Origin: Spirochaetota bacterium
GTDB lineage: Bacteria; Spirochaetota; Spirochaetia; Sphaerochaetales; Sphaerochaetaceae
Assembly: GCA_918298275.1 (NCBI GenBank)
Contig: CAKJZO010000002.1
Span: 1 to 64,000, forward strand
Reading direction: 5' to 3'
DNA length: 64,000 nucleotides
Positions 9,668 through 18,573 of this stretch are shown here, piece after piece. A model generated the notes under the pieces. That model did no database searches, was not told where the DNA came from, and was given only the letters and a program-made list of their open reading frames with translations. The translations under genes and the position numbers were made by a program. The number at the start of each line of letters is the position of its first letter. The first letter of the stretch is position 1.

Positions 9668-11026
9668 ATGGCTGATAGCATTCAGATGCCAGTAATTGGT
9701 GAATACTTTTGTGATGTCCTAGTAGTCGGTGCAGGTGTCGCAGGTTTTTCCGCGGCGGTATGTTCCGCTAGAAGAGGTGCAGATGTGCTTTTGGTTGACA
9801 AAAACGGCTGTATCGGCGGAACTGCAACAACCGGCCTTGTTGGTCCATTTATGTCTGTCATGGATCCTACTGGTGAATACCCGGTCGTAAAAGGTTTTCT
9901 TGAAGAATTTGTCGGGAGGATGGCAAAGAAGAACGGTGCAAGACTTCCTGCCGATTGCCATGGAGGCGACAGCTGGAGCGCTTACAGGAAACCCGGCCAC
10001 ATCGGTGTCGTCCCGTTTGATCCCGAGTGTTTCAAATTCACTGCTGAAGAAGTATGTAAAGAAGCCGGAGTTAAGATTCTGTATCATCTGCTCCTTGTTG
10101 GTACTGAAGTAAGCTCCGACGGAACTGTGAAAAAAGCTTTCTTTGCCACAAAGAAGGGAATTGTGTCTATTTCCGCTAAGGTTTTTGTTGACACTTCCGG
10201 CGATGCCGACCTTTCCGCTTTAAGCGGAGTAAAAATACTCTTTGGTGATGAAGAGGGTAGAACCCAGGTTTCGTCTCTGTTCTTCCTTGTTGACAGGGTA
10301 AATAAGGAAGAGCTCGATGCATATATGGAAAAGCATCCGCAGGAAACAGACAGGGCATCGAGGTTCTTTATTTCCATAATTGATAAATGTAAAAAAGAAG
10401 GAACATTCCCCTGCGGACGGCATGTTTTCTCTGCATTTGAGAGCTTGAATGACATCTGGCGCATCAATATGACCCAATACGATGACCAGATAGATTTCAA
10501 TGATCCCGAACAGGTGACAAAGGCGGAAATTGAGTGCAGAACCCAGATTCCCGTTCTCATTGACTGGCTGAAAAAGTACGTTCCCGGATTTGAGAATGTC
10601 AGACTGCTTCAGTCCTCTGAGATGCTCGGAGTTCGAGAAAGCAGAAGAATCGAAGGTGAGTATTATCTGACAGTTGAGGATGTACTTAAAGGTAGGGATT
10701 TTACTGATACGGTTGCAGTAATCGGTGATTCCATTGACGTCCACGGAAAAAATCAGTCTGTGTATGTGACAAGAACCGCACCGACTCAGATTCCGTACAG
10801 ATGCCTTCTACCGAAGAACCTTTCCAATCTGATAGTTGCGGGCAGATGCCTTTCTGCCGATCAGGAAGCACATAGCGCCGCCAGAGTAATGCCGCCTTGC
10901 TTTGCGACGGGACAGGCTGCGGGGACAGCTGCGGCAATTGCGGTAAAGAAGGGAATCAATCTCAAAGAAGTCGATATTTCTGAACTCAGGAATGCTCTTC
11001 GTGAAGACGGAGTTTTCTTAGGTTGA
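9668..11026 (+). CDS. FAD-dependent oxidoreductase
   Basis: N-terminal dinucleotide-binding VVGAGVAGFSAAVCSARRGADVLLVDKNGCIGGTAT; C-terminal GRCLSADQEAHSAARVMPPCFATGQAAGTAAA. Confidence 0.88.
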   Translation: MADSIQMPVIGEYFCDVLVVGAGVAGFSAAVCSARRGADVLLVDKNGCIGGTATTGLVGPFMSVMDPTGEYPVVKGFLEEFVGRMAKKNGARLPADCHGGDSWSAYRKPGHIGVVPFDPECFKFTAEEVCKEAGVKILYHLLLVGTEVSSDGTVKKAFFATKKGIVSISAKVFVDTSGDADLSALSGVKILFGDEEGRTQVSSLFFLVDRVNKEELDAYMEKHPQETDRASRFFISIIDKCKKEGTFPCGRHVFSAFESLNDIWRINMTQYDDQIDFNDPEQVTKAEIECRTQIPVLIDWLKKYVPGFENVRLLQSSEMLGVRESRRIEGEYYLTVEDVLKGRDFTDTVAVIGDSIDVHGKNQSVYVTRTAPTQIPYRCLLPKNLSNLIVAGRCLSADQEAHSAARVMPPCFATGQAAGTAAAIAVKKGINLKEVDISELRNALREDGVFLG

Positions 11027-11042
11027 TTTGGAGGATGCAGGA

Positions 11043-11993
11043 ATGCTCAAATACATAACGAAACGGTTATTGGTTAGTATTGTCGTTCTGATTGGAATCA
11101 CATTTCTGATTTTTATGCTTTCTAACCTGGCTCCGGGTGGCCCTCTGGATCTCCTTACTTCCGAAGCAAATCTGTCGCAAGAAGCTTATGAAGAGCTTAA
11201 GCACTCTCTCGGACTTGATAAACCTGCCATTGTCCGCTATGTCCTGTGGCTTTCGGATTTTCTGAAGGGGGATTGGGGAACTTCATATAAGTACGGAACT
11301 GAAGTCTCTCTGCTTATCTCTCAGAGAATTGGACCGACTCTTCTTCTTATGGGATGCTCTCTGGGAGTTGCTATTCTCATCGGAGTTCCGCTGGGAATTC
11401 TTGTGGCGGGAAAGCCCTATGGAACTCTCGATTACGCAAGTAACGCCTTTGCTTTCATGGGACAGGCAATTCCGACTTTTTTCTACAGCCTAATCCTGAT
11501 GTTCCTGTTTTCCATAAAACTTAAATGGTTGCCTCTTATGGGAATGCATACAAATGGGGTTCTCACTGTAGGCGACACGATTAAGCACCTGATCATGCCG
11601 GTTATGGTCCTTTCATGGCATTACACAGCAACTTTTATCAGGCATACGAGATCCGCAATGCTTGAGGTTAAAAACTCGGAACATGTTAAAACCGCAAAAT
11701 CCAAAGGACTTTCTCATTCTACTATCGTTATCAAACACGAGTTCAGAAATGCCCTAATTCCGGTTGTTACGCAGATCGGTCTGCAGGTCCCTCTCTTAAT
11801 CGGGGGCTCGGTAGTCGTTGAGCAGATCTTCTCGTGGCCTGGAATCGGGAGTCTGCTGGTTACTTCAATCGAAAACAGAGACTATCCGGTAATTATGGGC
11901 GTCTCCTGTATGGTCGCAATTGCGGTTCTTATTACGAACTTGGTTCTTGATATTCTATACGCTAGGTTAGACCCTCGCATTTCTTACAAGTGA
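11043..11993 (+). CDS. Di/oligopeptide ABC transporter permease (DppB/OppB-like)
   Basis: MLKYITKRLL...; BPD_transp_1 EAA-like region; ggagg RBS. Confidence 0.9.
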   Translation: MLKYITKRLLVSIVVLIGITFLIFMLSNLAPGGPLDLLTSEANLSQEAYEELKHSLGLDKPAIVRYVLWLSDFLKGDWGTSYKYGTEVSLLISQRIGPTLLLMGCSLGVAILIGVPLGILVAGKPYGTLDYASNAFAFMGQAIPTFFYSLILMFLFSIKLKWLPLMGMHTNGVLTVGDTIKHLIMPVMVLSWHYTATFIRHTRSAMLEVKNSEHVKTAKSKGLSHSTIVIKHEFRNALIPVVTQIGLQVPLLIGGSVVVEQIFSWPGIGSLLVTSIENRDYPVIMGVSCMVAIAVLITNLVLDILYARLDPRISYK

Positions 11994-12009
11994 TAGGGTG
12001 GTGTTGAGC

Positions 12010-12858
12010 ATGTCTAAAAAAATTAACGGAAAATGGGAAAGATTTAAGAAGCATAAGCTGGCAATGATTGGATTGTTCACGCTTATAACATTGATTCTCA
12101 TCATGGTTTTCCTTCCTATGATTATCGGAATTGATCCGAATACATTTGATAAACAAGCATACGGAAAAGGTCCCAGCGCCCAACATTGGCTCGGAACCGA
12201 TGATTTGGGAAGAGATATCCTTGCCAGAACATTATACGGCGGAAGAATTTCTCTTTTGGTCGGTCTCTGTGCGGTTTGCGTAAGTGCCGTTATCGGAGTG
12301 CCACTAGGATTGCTGGCCGGTTATTATGAAAGCACACTCGGAAGAGTGATAATGAGAATCGCTGATATTTTCATTTCATTCCCCAGCATGGTGTTGATGC
12401 TGGTAGTTGTTGCAATGTTTGATCCGTCGATAATCATACTTATCCTGGTTATCGGAATTATCGGCTGGCCAAAATACACAAGATTGGTTTACAGCAGCAC
12501 TTTGTCGGTAAGACAGAAGGACTATGTTGAAGCAGCCAAAGTCAGTGGATGCAAAACGCCGATAATACTCGCAAAGTATATTCTTCCGAATGTTATTTCT
12601 CCAGTATGGGTTACCCTTACATTCGGTATCGCAAGTGCAATTCTTACTGAATCCACACTTAGTTTCCTCGGAGTAGGCGTTCAGCCACCGACAGCCAGCT
12701 GGGGTAACCTCATCAGGGAAGCACTCGGATATACGATTCTTAGCAGAAAACCCTGGATTTGGATGCCCTCCGGTATTCTTTTGATCATTCTGACGATTTC
12801 AGTCAACTTCATCGGCGACGGAATCCGTGATGCTTTGGACCCGCAGACAAAGCTTTAA
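12010..12858 (+). CDS. Di/oligopeptide ABC transporter permease (DppC/OppC-like)
   Basis: 'HWLGTDDLGRDILARTLYGGRISLLVG' signature. Confidence 0.92.
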   Translation: MSKKINGKWERFKKHKLAMIGLFTLITLILIMVFLPMIIGIDPNTFDKQAYGKGPSAQHWLGTDDLGRDILARTLYGGRISLLVGLCAVCVSAVIGVPLGLLAGYYESTLGRVIMRIADIFISFPSMVLMLVVVAMFDPSIIILILVIGIIGWPKYTRLVYSSTLSVRQKDYVEAAKVSGCKTPIILAKYILPNVISPVWVTLTFGIASAILTESTLSFLGVGVQPPTASWGNLIREALGYTILSRKPWIWMPSGILLIILTISVNFIGDGIRDALDPQTKL

Positions 12859-12873
12859 TTTCTTGGAGTAAGT

Positions 12874-13848
12874 ATGGAGAGAGTACTCGAAGTTAATAAT
12901 CTCAAAGTTGAGTTTATGCTCAAAAAGAAATCCATTCCTGCCGTGGAAGATATCTCCTTCCACCTTGATAAGGGCAAGACTCTTTGTATCGTAGGTGAAT
13001 CCGGATGTGGAAAAAGTGTCACCGCAACTTCCATCATGAGGCTTTACGATTCTTCAATCGCAAGGATAACAGAAGGAAGCATTCTTTTTGACCAAAAGGA
13101 TTTAGCCAAATGCACCGATAAGGAGATCAGAGAAATCTGCGGAAAAGACATTTCAATGATTTTCCAGGAGCCGATGACCAGCCTCAATCCCGTCTATACC
13201 ATCGGACAGCAGATGATTGAAATGATCCGATCTCATCAGAAGATTTCGAAGAAGGAAGCTTTTGATTACGCGGTGCAGATGCTTGAAAAGGTAAAGATTC
13301 CCGAGCCGGAAAAGAGGATGAAGGATTATCCACATCAGTTCAGCGGCGGAATGAGACAGAGGGTAATGATTGCAATGGCATTGTCCTGCAAGCCGAAAAT
13401 TCTGATTTGCGATGAACCGACAACTGCGTTGGACGTTACCGTTCAGAAACAGATTCTTAATTTGATTGACGACTTAAAGGAGAGCATGGGCACTTCCGAA
13501 ATTCTGATTACCCATGATATGGGCGTTGTCGCGGAGATGGCTGACGACACTCTGGTTATGTATGCCGGTAAAGTTGTGGAATATAACAATGCAGATGAGA
13601 TTTTCAGAAACCCACAGCATCCGTACACCAGAGGCCTTCTGAAGTCTATCCCGCATATCAATGATTCCGTGGAAATGCTGCCGACGATTGAGGGAACCGT
13701 ACCGACTATCGTAAACATGCCTAAAGGCTGCAGATTTGCTGACAGATGTCCGTCCTGTACTCAGAAATGTAAAGAACAGGATTCTCCTTTATTCGACGTG
13801 AACGGTGGAAAGGTCCGCTGCTGGCTTTATGAGAAGGATGCGAAATGA
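12874..13848 (+). CDS. Di/oligopeptide ABC transporter ATP-binding protein (DppD/OppD-like)
   Basis: Walker A GESGCGKSVT, signature FSGGMRQRVMIAMAL, C-terminal CRFADRCPSC. Confidence 0.93.
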   Translation: MERVLEVNNLKVEFMLKKKSIPAVEDISFHLDKGKTLCIVGESGCGKSVTATSIMRLYDSSIARITEGSILFDQKDLAKCTDKEIREICGKDISMIFQEPMTSLNPVYTIGQQMIEMIRSHQKISKKEAFDYAVQMLEKVKIPEPEKRMKDYPHQFSGGMRQRVMIAMALSCKPKILICDEPTTALDVTVQKQILNLIDDLKESMGTSEILITHDMGVVAEMADDTLVMYAGKVVEYNNADEIFRNPQHPYTRGLLKSIPHINDSVEMLPTIEGTVPTIVNMPKGCRFADRCPSCTQKCKEQDSPLFDVNGGKVRCWLYEKDAK

Positions 13849-14819
13849 CGGAACAGAACCTTTTGACGATTGAGAATTTAAAAAAAGAATTTGTAGTGGA
13901 AAAGACTCTGCTCGGAAAACCGACTGTGACCTTAAAGGCCGTTGACGGTGTTTCGCTGAGCATCGCAAAGGGTGAGAACTTGGGTCTGGTCGGAGAGTCC
14001 GGATGCGGAAAAACCACACTCGGAAGAATGATAGTAAAGCTTTCGGAGCCTACGGACGGAAGGATTGTCTTCAACGGCGAGGACATTACTCATCTGGACT
14101 CCTCCAAGATGAGGGAATTAAGGAAAAGCATTCAGCTGATTTTTCAGGACCCGTATGCATCCCTTAATCCCAGAATGACCATACTTCAGGCTGTAAGAGC
14201 TCCTCTGGATGCATTCGGAGAAGGTACCTTTCAGGAAAGAAAAGAAAAAACCATTCAAATGCTTGAACAGGTAGGACTGAGCAGGGAATTCATCGACAAG
14301 TATCCGCACGAGATGTCCGGAGGGCAGAGACAGCGAGCAGCTATTGCCAGAGCAATGATTATCAACCCAAAACTCATTGTATGTGATGAACCGGTATCCG
14401 CTCTCGATGTTTCCGTAAGAGCACAGGTTCTCAACCTGATGAAAACACTTCAACAGGAGAGGGGGATTTCATATCTGTTCATTTCCCATGACCTCAGTGT
14501 TACCCACCATCTGTGCGACAGAATTGCAGTTATGTATTTGGGAACAATTGTTGAAATGGCTGAAAAGGATGAGCTTTACAAGAATCCAATTCATCCTTAT
14601 ACAAAAGCTCTCCTTTCATCCATTCCGCTTCCCGACAGAGATCACAAGAGGGAAAAGACCTCCCTGGAAGGTGATGTTCCGAGTCCGATTAATCCTCCGA
14701 AAGGCTGCAGATTCCATACAAGATGTCCTTTTGCAAGTGAGAACTGCAGTTTCAATGTTCCTGAACTTAGGGAAGTAAAACCTGGTCACTTCGTGGCCTG
14801 TTCATTAGAAAAAAACTAA
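13845..14819 (+). CDS. Di/oligopeptide ABC transporter ATP-binding protein (DppF/OppF-like)
   Basis: Walker A GESGCGKTT, MSGGQRQRAAIARA, CRFHTRCPFA; overlaps preceding gene by ATGA. Confidence 0.93.
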   Translation: MTEQNLLTIENLKKEFVVEKTLLGKPTVTLKAVDGVSLSIAKGENLGLVGESGCGKTTLGRMIVKLSEPTDGRIVFNGEDITHLDSSKMRELRKSIQLIFQDPYASLNPRMTILQAVRAPLDAFGEGTFQERKEKTIQMLEQVGLSREFIDKYPHEMSGGQRQRAAIARAMIINPKLIVCDEPVSALDVSVRAQVLNLMKTLQQERGISYLFISHDLSVTHHLCDRIAVMYLGTIVEMAEKDELYKNPIHPYTKALLSSIPLPDRDHKREKTSLEGDVPSPINPPKGCRFHTRCPFASENCSFNVPELREVKPGHFVACSLEKN

Positions 14820-14829
14820 GGAGTGTTTC

Positions 14830-15993
14830 ATGGAATACTTGAATGAAAGAACAAAAGATTTAAAACAGGGCGCTATTCGTGCAATGTTTGATAAAGCTAA
14901 TACAATGACGGATGTCATCAGCATGGGCCTCGGGGAACCGGATATGAAGACACCTGAAGGAGTCTGTAATGCCGGAAAGGAAGGGCTTGATAAGGGCTTT
15001 ACACATTACACTCCGAACGCAGGTCTGCCCGCTGCCAGAAAAGCAGTTGTTGAAAAATCTTATGTTAAGAGCATCGGTTATGACCCGATGACTGAAGTAA
15101 TCATGACCAATGGAGGAATGGGCGCACTGTCTCTTGTAATGGCAACAATAATTGACCCGGGAGATGAGGTCCTGGTACAGGATCCCCAGTGGTTGAATTA
15201 TCATGCTCAAATCAGATATTACGGCGGAATTCCGGTAGCGGTTCCGACAAAAGCATCTGAACGGTTTGAGATGAAGCCGGAAGTGATTGAGAGCCTGATT
15301 ACACCGAGGACAAAGGTTATCATGATTAACTCTCCCAATAATCCGACCGGTTTCACTTACAAGAGAGAATCACTTGAAGAAATTGCCAAAATTGCCATTA
15401 AACATGACCTTCTGGTTATTGTTGATGAGGTTTACAATACTCTCTTCTACGATGGAGCGGAAATCTGGTGCATTGCCCAGTATCCGGGGATGAAGGAACG
15501 CTCAATAGTAGTTAACAGCTTCTCCAAGAGCTATGCCATGACGGGTTGGCGGATCGGATTTGTCTGTGGCCCCGCCATTGTTGTCGACAGAATGACAAAA
15601 TGTCAGGAGAACTTTAACTCCTGTGCAAATGCTCCCGGACAGTATGCGGCAATTCATGCCCTGGAGCATCCCGAATACAGCGAAGGACTCAGAAAGACAT
15701 TTGAAGAGAGAAGGGCCTATGCTCTTAAGAGGATTCAAGCTATTAAGGGGTTTAAACTTGAATGCATCCCGGACGGGGCATTCTACTTTTTCCCGAATAT
15801 AGAGGCTTTCGGGCTTTCCGATGTTGAATTCTGCAACCGACTTCTTGATCAGCAAAGGGTTGTCTGTATTCCTGGAAGTTCATTCGGTGACTGCGGAAAG
15901 GGGCATATCAGAATTGCTTACACAACAGGAATCGAAAGTTTGAAAAAAGCTTTTGATAGAATTGAAGTATTTTGTGATTCTCTGAGAAATTAA
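14830..15993 (+). CDS. Class I/II PLP-dependent aminotransferase
   Basis: 'NSPNNPTGFTYKRESLEEIA', 'VDEVYNTLFYD', 'SFSKSYAMTGWRIGFVCGP'. Confidence 0.93.
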   Translation: MEYLNERTKDLKQGAIRAMFDKANTMTDVISMGLGEPDMKTPEGVCNAGKEGLDKGFTHYTPNAGLPAARKAVVEKSYVKSIGYDPMTEVIMTNGGMGALSLVMATIIDPGDEVLVQDPQWLNYHAQIRYYGGIPVAVPTKASERFEMKPEVIESLITPRTKVIMINSPNNPTGFTYKRESLEEIAKIAIKHDLLVIVDEVYNTLFYDGAEIWCIAQYPGMKERSIVVNSFSKSYAMTGWRIGFVCGPAIVVDRMTKCQENFNSCANAPGQYAAIHALEHPEYSEGLRKTFEERRAYALKRIQAIKGFKLECIPDGAFYFFPNIEAFGLSDVEFCNRLLDQQRVVCIPGSSFGDCGKGHIRIAYTTGIESLKKAFDRIEVFCDSLRN

Positions 15994-16009
15994 TTAAAGA
16001 GGTTTGATT

Positions 16010-17191
16010 ATGAAAGCAGAGGATTTCTTTAATGCGCAAGATGAAGATTTTATTATCAGAATAAGACGCGAAATTCATAGGCATCCGGAATTAAAGTTTG
16101 ATTTGCCGAAAACACTTGCCATTGTCCGAAGAGAACTGGATGCTATAGGCGTTCCATATACGGAAAAATATGGGAAAAGCAGCATCGTTGCTACAATCAA
16201 TCCGGACTGTAAAGGGCCGTGTTTTGGAATCAGAGCTGATATGGATGCACTGCCAATACAGGAAAAGTCAGGAGTGTCTTTCAGTTCAGAAGTCAACAAT
16301 GTTATGCATGCCTGCGGGCATGATGCACATACAGCAATGCTTCTCGGGACTGCCAAGGCTCTTAAGAGGGCAGAATCCCTGTTGAAATGCAAGGTTCTGC
16401 TTGTTTTCCAGCCTTGCGAAGAAGGACCTGAACTGGGTTCTCTTCCTATGGTCGAGGACGGCCTTATGGATGAGATGGACTTTATCATTGCTCTGCATAC
16501 ATGGAACGAACTTGATGTAGGGAACATCGGTCTTGCCTTGGGAGACTGTATGGCGGCCTGTCATTCGTATGAGGTTGAGTTCTTCGGACATTCTGCCCAT
16601 TCATCCATGCCTGAAAGCGGAAGTGATGCTTTGGCGATGGCAGTGACTGCGTATAACAGCATCAACCTTCTTATGGCCAGGACTGTCCCGCCACTTGAGA
16701 GAAAGACGTTGAACTTCGGATGCCTGCAGGCAGGACATACTCACAATGTAATGCCTGGCTATTCCAAAATAATGTTCTGTGTCCGCTACTTCAACACTGA
16801 GATGGACAGGAAACTTGAAAAAGAATTCAAGCAGGCGTGTGAGAGTGCTGCTTCTATGTTCGGAGGAACTTGTAAGGTTTCCGATCCCAACAAGGGAAAA
16901 CCGGTTATCAACGATGAGAAAATAGGGGAGATGGTTCTTGAAAGCGCAGCAAAACTGGTAGGAAAAGAACATACCCATGTAATCCCCGCTCAGCTCAGTT
17001 CCGAGGACTTCTCGGAATATCTTGCTGTAAAGCCGGGTGTATTCATTCGCCTCGGTACAGGGAATAAAGCAGCCGGAATTACACAGAAAGCGCATAATGA
17101 TGATTTCCGTATTGATGAGAGCTCCTTGATTTTAGGTAGCAAGCTTTGTGTTCAGTTTGTTATCGACCAATCAGATAGGAAGAAAAACTGA
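16010..17191 (+). CDS. M20-family amidohydrolase/peptidase
   Basis: 'IRREIHRHPELKFD', 'RADMDALPIQEKSG', 'HACGHDAHTAMLLG'; aaagagg RBS. Confidence 0.92.
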   Translation: MKAEDFFNAQDEDFIIRIRREIHRHPELKFDLPKTLAIVRRELDAIGVPYTEKYGKSSIVATINPDCKGPCFGIRADMDALPIQEKSGVSFSSEVNNVMHACGHDAHTAMLLGTAKALKRAESLLKCKVLLVFQPCEEGPELGSLPMVEDGLMDEMDFIIALHTWNELDVGNIGLALGDCMAACHSYEVEFFGHSAHSSMPESGSDALAMAVTAYNSINLLMARTVPPLERKTLNFGCLQAGHTHNVMPGYSKIMFCVRYFNTEMDRKLEKEFKQACESAASMFGGTCKVSDPNKGKPVINDEKIGEMVLESAAKLVGKEHTHVIPAQLSSEDFSEYLAVKPGVFIRLGTGNKAAGITQKAHNDDFRIDESSLILGSKLCVQFVIDQSDRKKN

Positions 17192-17269
17192 AAGAACTGG
17201 ATAGATTTGCAGAAAGTGCCCTCGTCTAGGTAGTGGTGATGACCAGGGCGGTCTGGCATGGCATGAAAC

Positions 17270-17298
17270 CGGTTCCGATTGACAACCCATGAGATTGT
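17270..17298 (+). repeat. Direct repeat, right copy
   Basis: cggttccgattgacaacccatgagattgt; see 6747..6777. Confidence 0.6.
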
Positions 17299-17338
17299 GC
17301 CATCATAGATAAAGAGTCTGAAGTCCGGATGCAGCTTA

Positions 17339-17527
17339 ATGCTCATCAGTGTATTCTCACCGCTATGGTTCATAATGTTCGGCTGTGATGCCGCTCTTGT
17401 GGTGGGGCTGTCAATACTCCTGAGAAAGAAGACCGCTGACCAGAAGGCAAGGGTCATGATGATCATCGGCATCTACAACCTGGCCTACTGGGTGTTCTAC
17501 AAGGTCATGCAGCAAAGGGGAGCTTAA
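17339..17527 (+). pseudogene. Membrane-protein fragment
   Basis: 62-aa ORF with two hydrophobic segments, truncated-looking, next to the right junction of the inserted block. Confidence 0.35.
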
Positions 17528-17667
17528 AGAGCTTGGCATTACTAATTGAAGAATAGTGTTACCAAATTGTTGCCATGCAAATAAATAACTGGCAATTTGA
17601 CATGTATAATTCGTTTTAATATAACAATTTATATGAAGACATTCGAAGAAACGTGTAATCCGACAAG

Positions 17668-17907
17668 GATTATAAACTCATGGCGAGGCGTGGTTTTGAC
17701 CTCTCGTTGCTTGATGCTGTTGTCGAAACATTGTTGAAAGGCGAAAAGCTTGAGACCAAGTACAAAGACCATATACTCCTAGGCAGCAAATACAAAGGTC
17801 TGCATGAATGTCATATTCAGCCGGATTGGCTTTTGGTTTATAGAATCATCGAAGATTGTCTGATTCTAGAGCTCTGTTATACGGGAACTCATTCTGACTT
17901 ATTCTGA
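17668..17907 (+). pseudogene. 3' fragment of the YafQ-family toxin gene
   Basis: DYKLMARRGFDLSLLDAVVETLLKGEKL...KYKDHILLGSKYKGLHECHIQPDWLLVYRI...TGTHSDLF is a YafQ body without N-terminus; in-frame stop at 17656. Confidence 0.88.
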
Positions 17908-18573
17908 TTATTGGAAACTCTTTGAGAAGACAAGGCCGAAGGGGGAGACGGAAACCGCAATGTCCTTGTCTGCAAACAGGGTGTGAAGGGCAGGAACCCC
18001 GATTCCGATGGCAGTGCCTATGAGTGCACCCGCAAGTACGTCGGTGGCAAAGTGGTTGCCGCTTGCGACCCTGAGGACGGCAACTGTTGCTGCCAGTGAA
18101 TAGGAGATTGCAGTTACCGGAATTCTCCACTTGGATTCGGGATTGTATTTCCAGAACACGTAGGAGGCGAACGAGGCTCCTGCGAAACTCATGGAAGTAT
18201 GTCCCGAAGGGAAGGATCTGTTCCATCCGCCGTCCTCGACTTTGTCCTGTGGATAGCCGTCGTAGTACATGTACGGCCTGGGCCTTCCGACCAGATGCTT
18301 GATTATCTCGGTTGTTCCCCAGGTGAGGGCCAGCGTCTCGGCGTACATCAGACCTATGGTCACATACTGGTCGGGCCCCTGTGAGAGAAGCACTGCCGGA
18401 GCCGCCATTGCTGCAATCTCGAGCACGGTGGCGGCATTGTCCTTAATCTGGTCATAGCTGCTCATGAAAGTCCTGTCGAAACTGTTCACGCTTTCGGAAT
18501 CGAGAGGAGAGGCAGAGGCATGGAAGCAGACTGCGAGTATGATGATCAGAATGGCAACGGCCGACTGCTTCAT
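17908..18573 (-). CDS. PAP2-superfamily phosphatase
   Basis: KHLVGRPRPY...SFPSGHTSMSFAGA...ASGNHFATDVLAGA; signal peptide from MKQSAV; ATGA overlap with upstream gene. Confidence 0.88.
   Translation of the reverse strand: MKQSAVAILIIILAVCFHASASPLDSESVNSFDRTFMSSYDQIKDNAATVLEIAAMAAPAVLLSQGPDQYVTIGLMYAETLALTWGTTEIIKHLVGRPRPYMYYDGYPQDKVEDGGWNRSFPSGHTSMSFAGASFASYVFWKYNPESKWRIPVTAISYSLAATVAVLRVASGNHFATDVLAGALIGTAIGIGVPALHTLFADKDIAVSVSPFGLVFSKSFQ

Larger units (their letters stand above)
6015..17667. mobile_element. Inserted block of about 11.65 kb interrupting the yafQ-type toxin gene
   Basis: The two halves of one toxin reading frame flank it, with 'aag' at both junctions; no transposase or integrase inside. 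Confidence 0.75.

Noticed and set aside
6015-17667. Classical IS with perfect terminal inverted repeats bounding the inserted block
   Set aside because: Ends (aactgcacttacac and gtcggattacac in inverse) share only TTACAC; too weak to call terminal repeats
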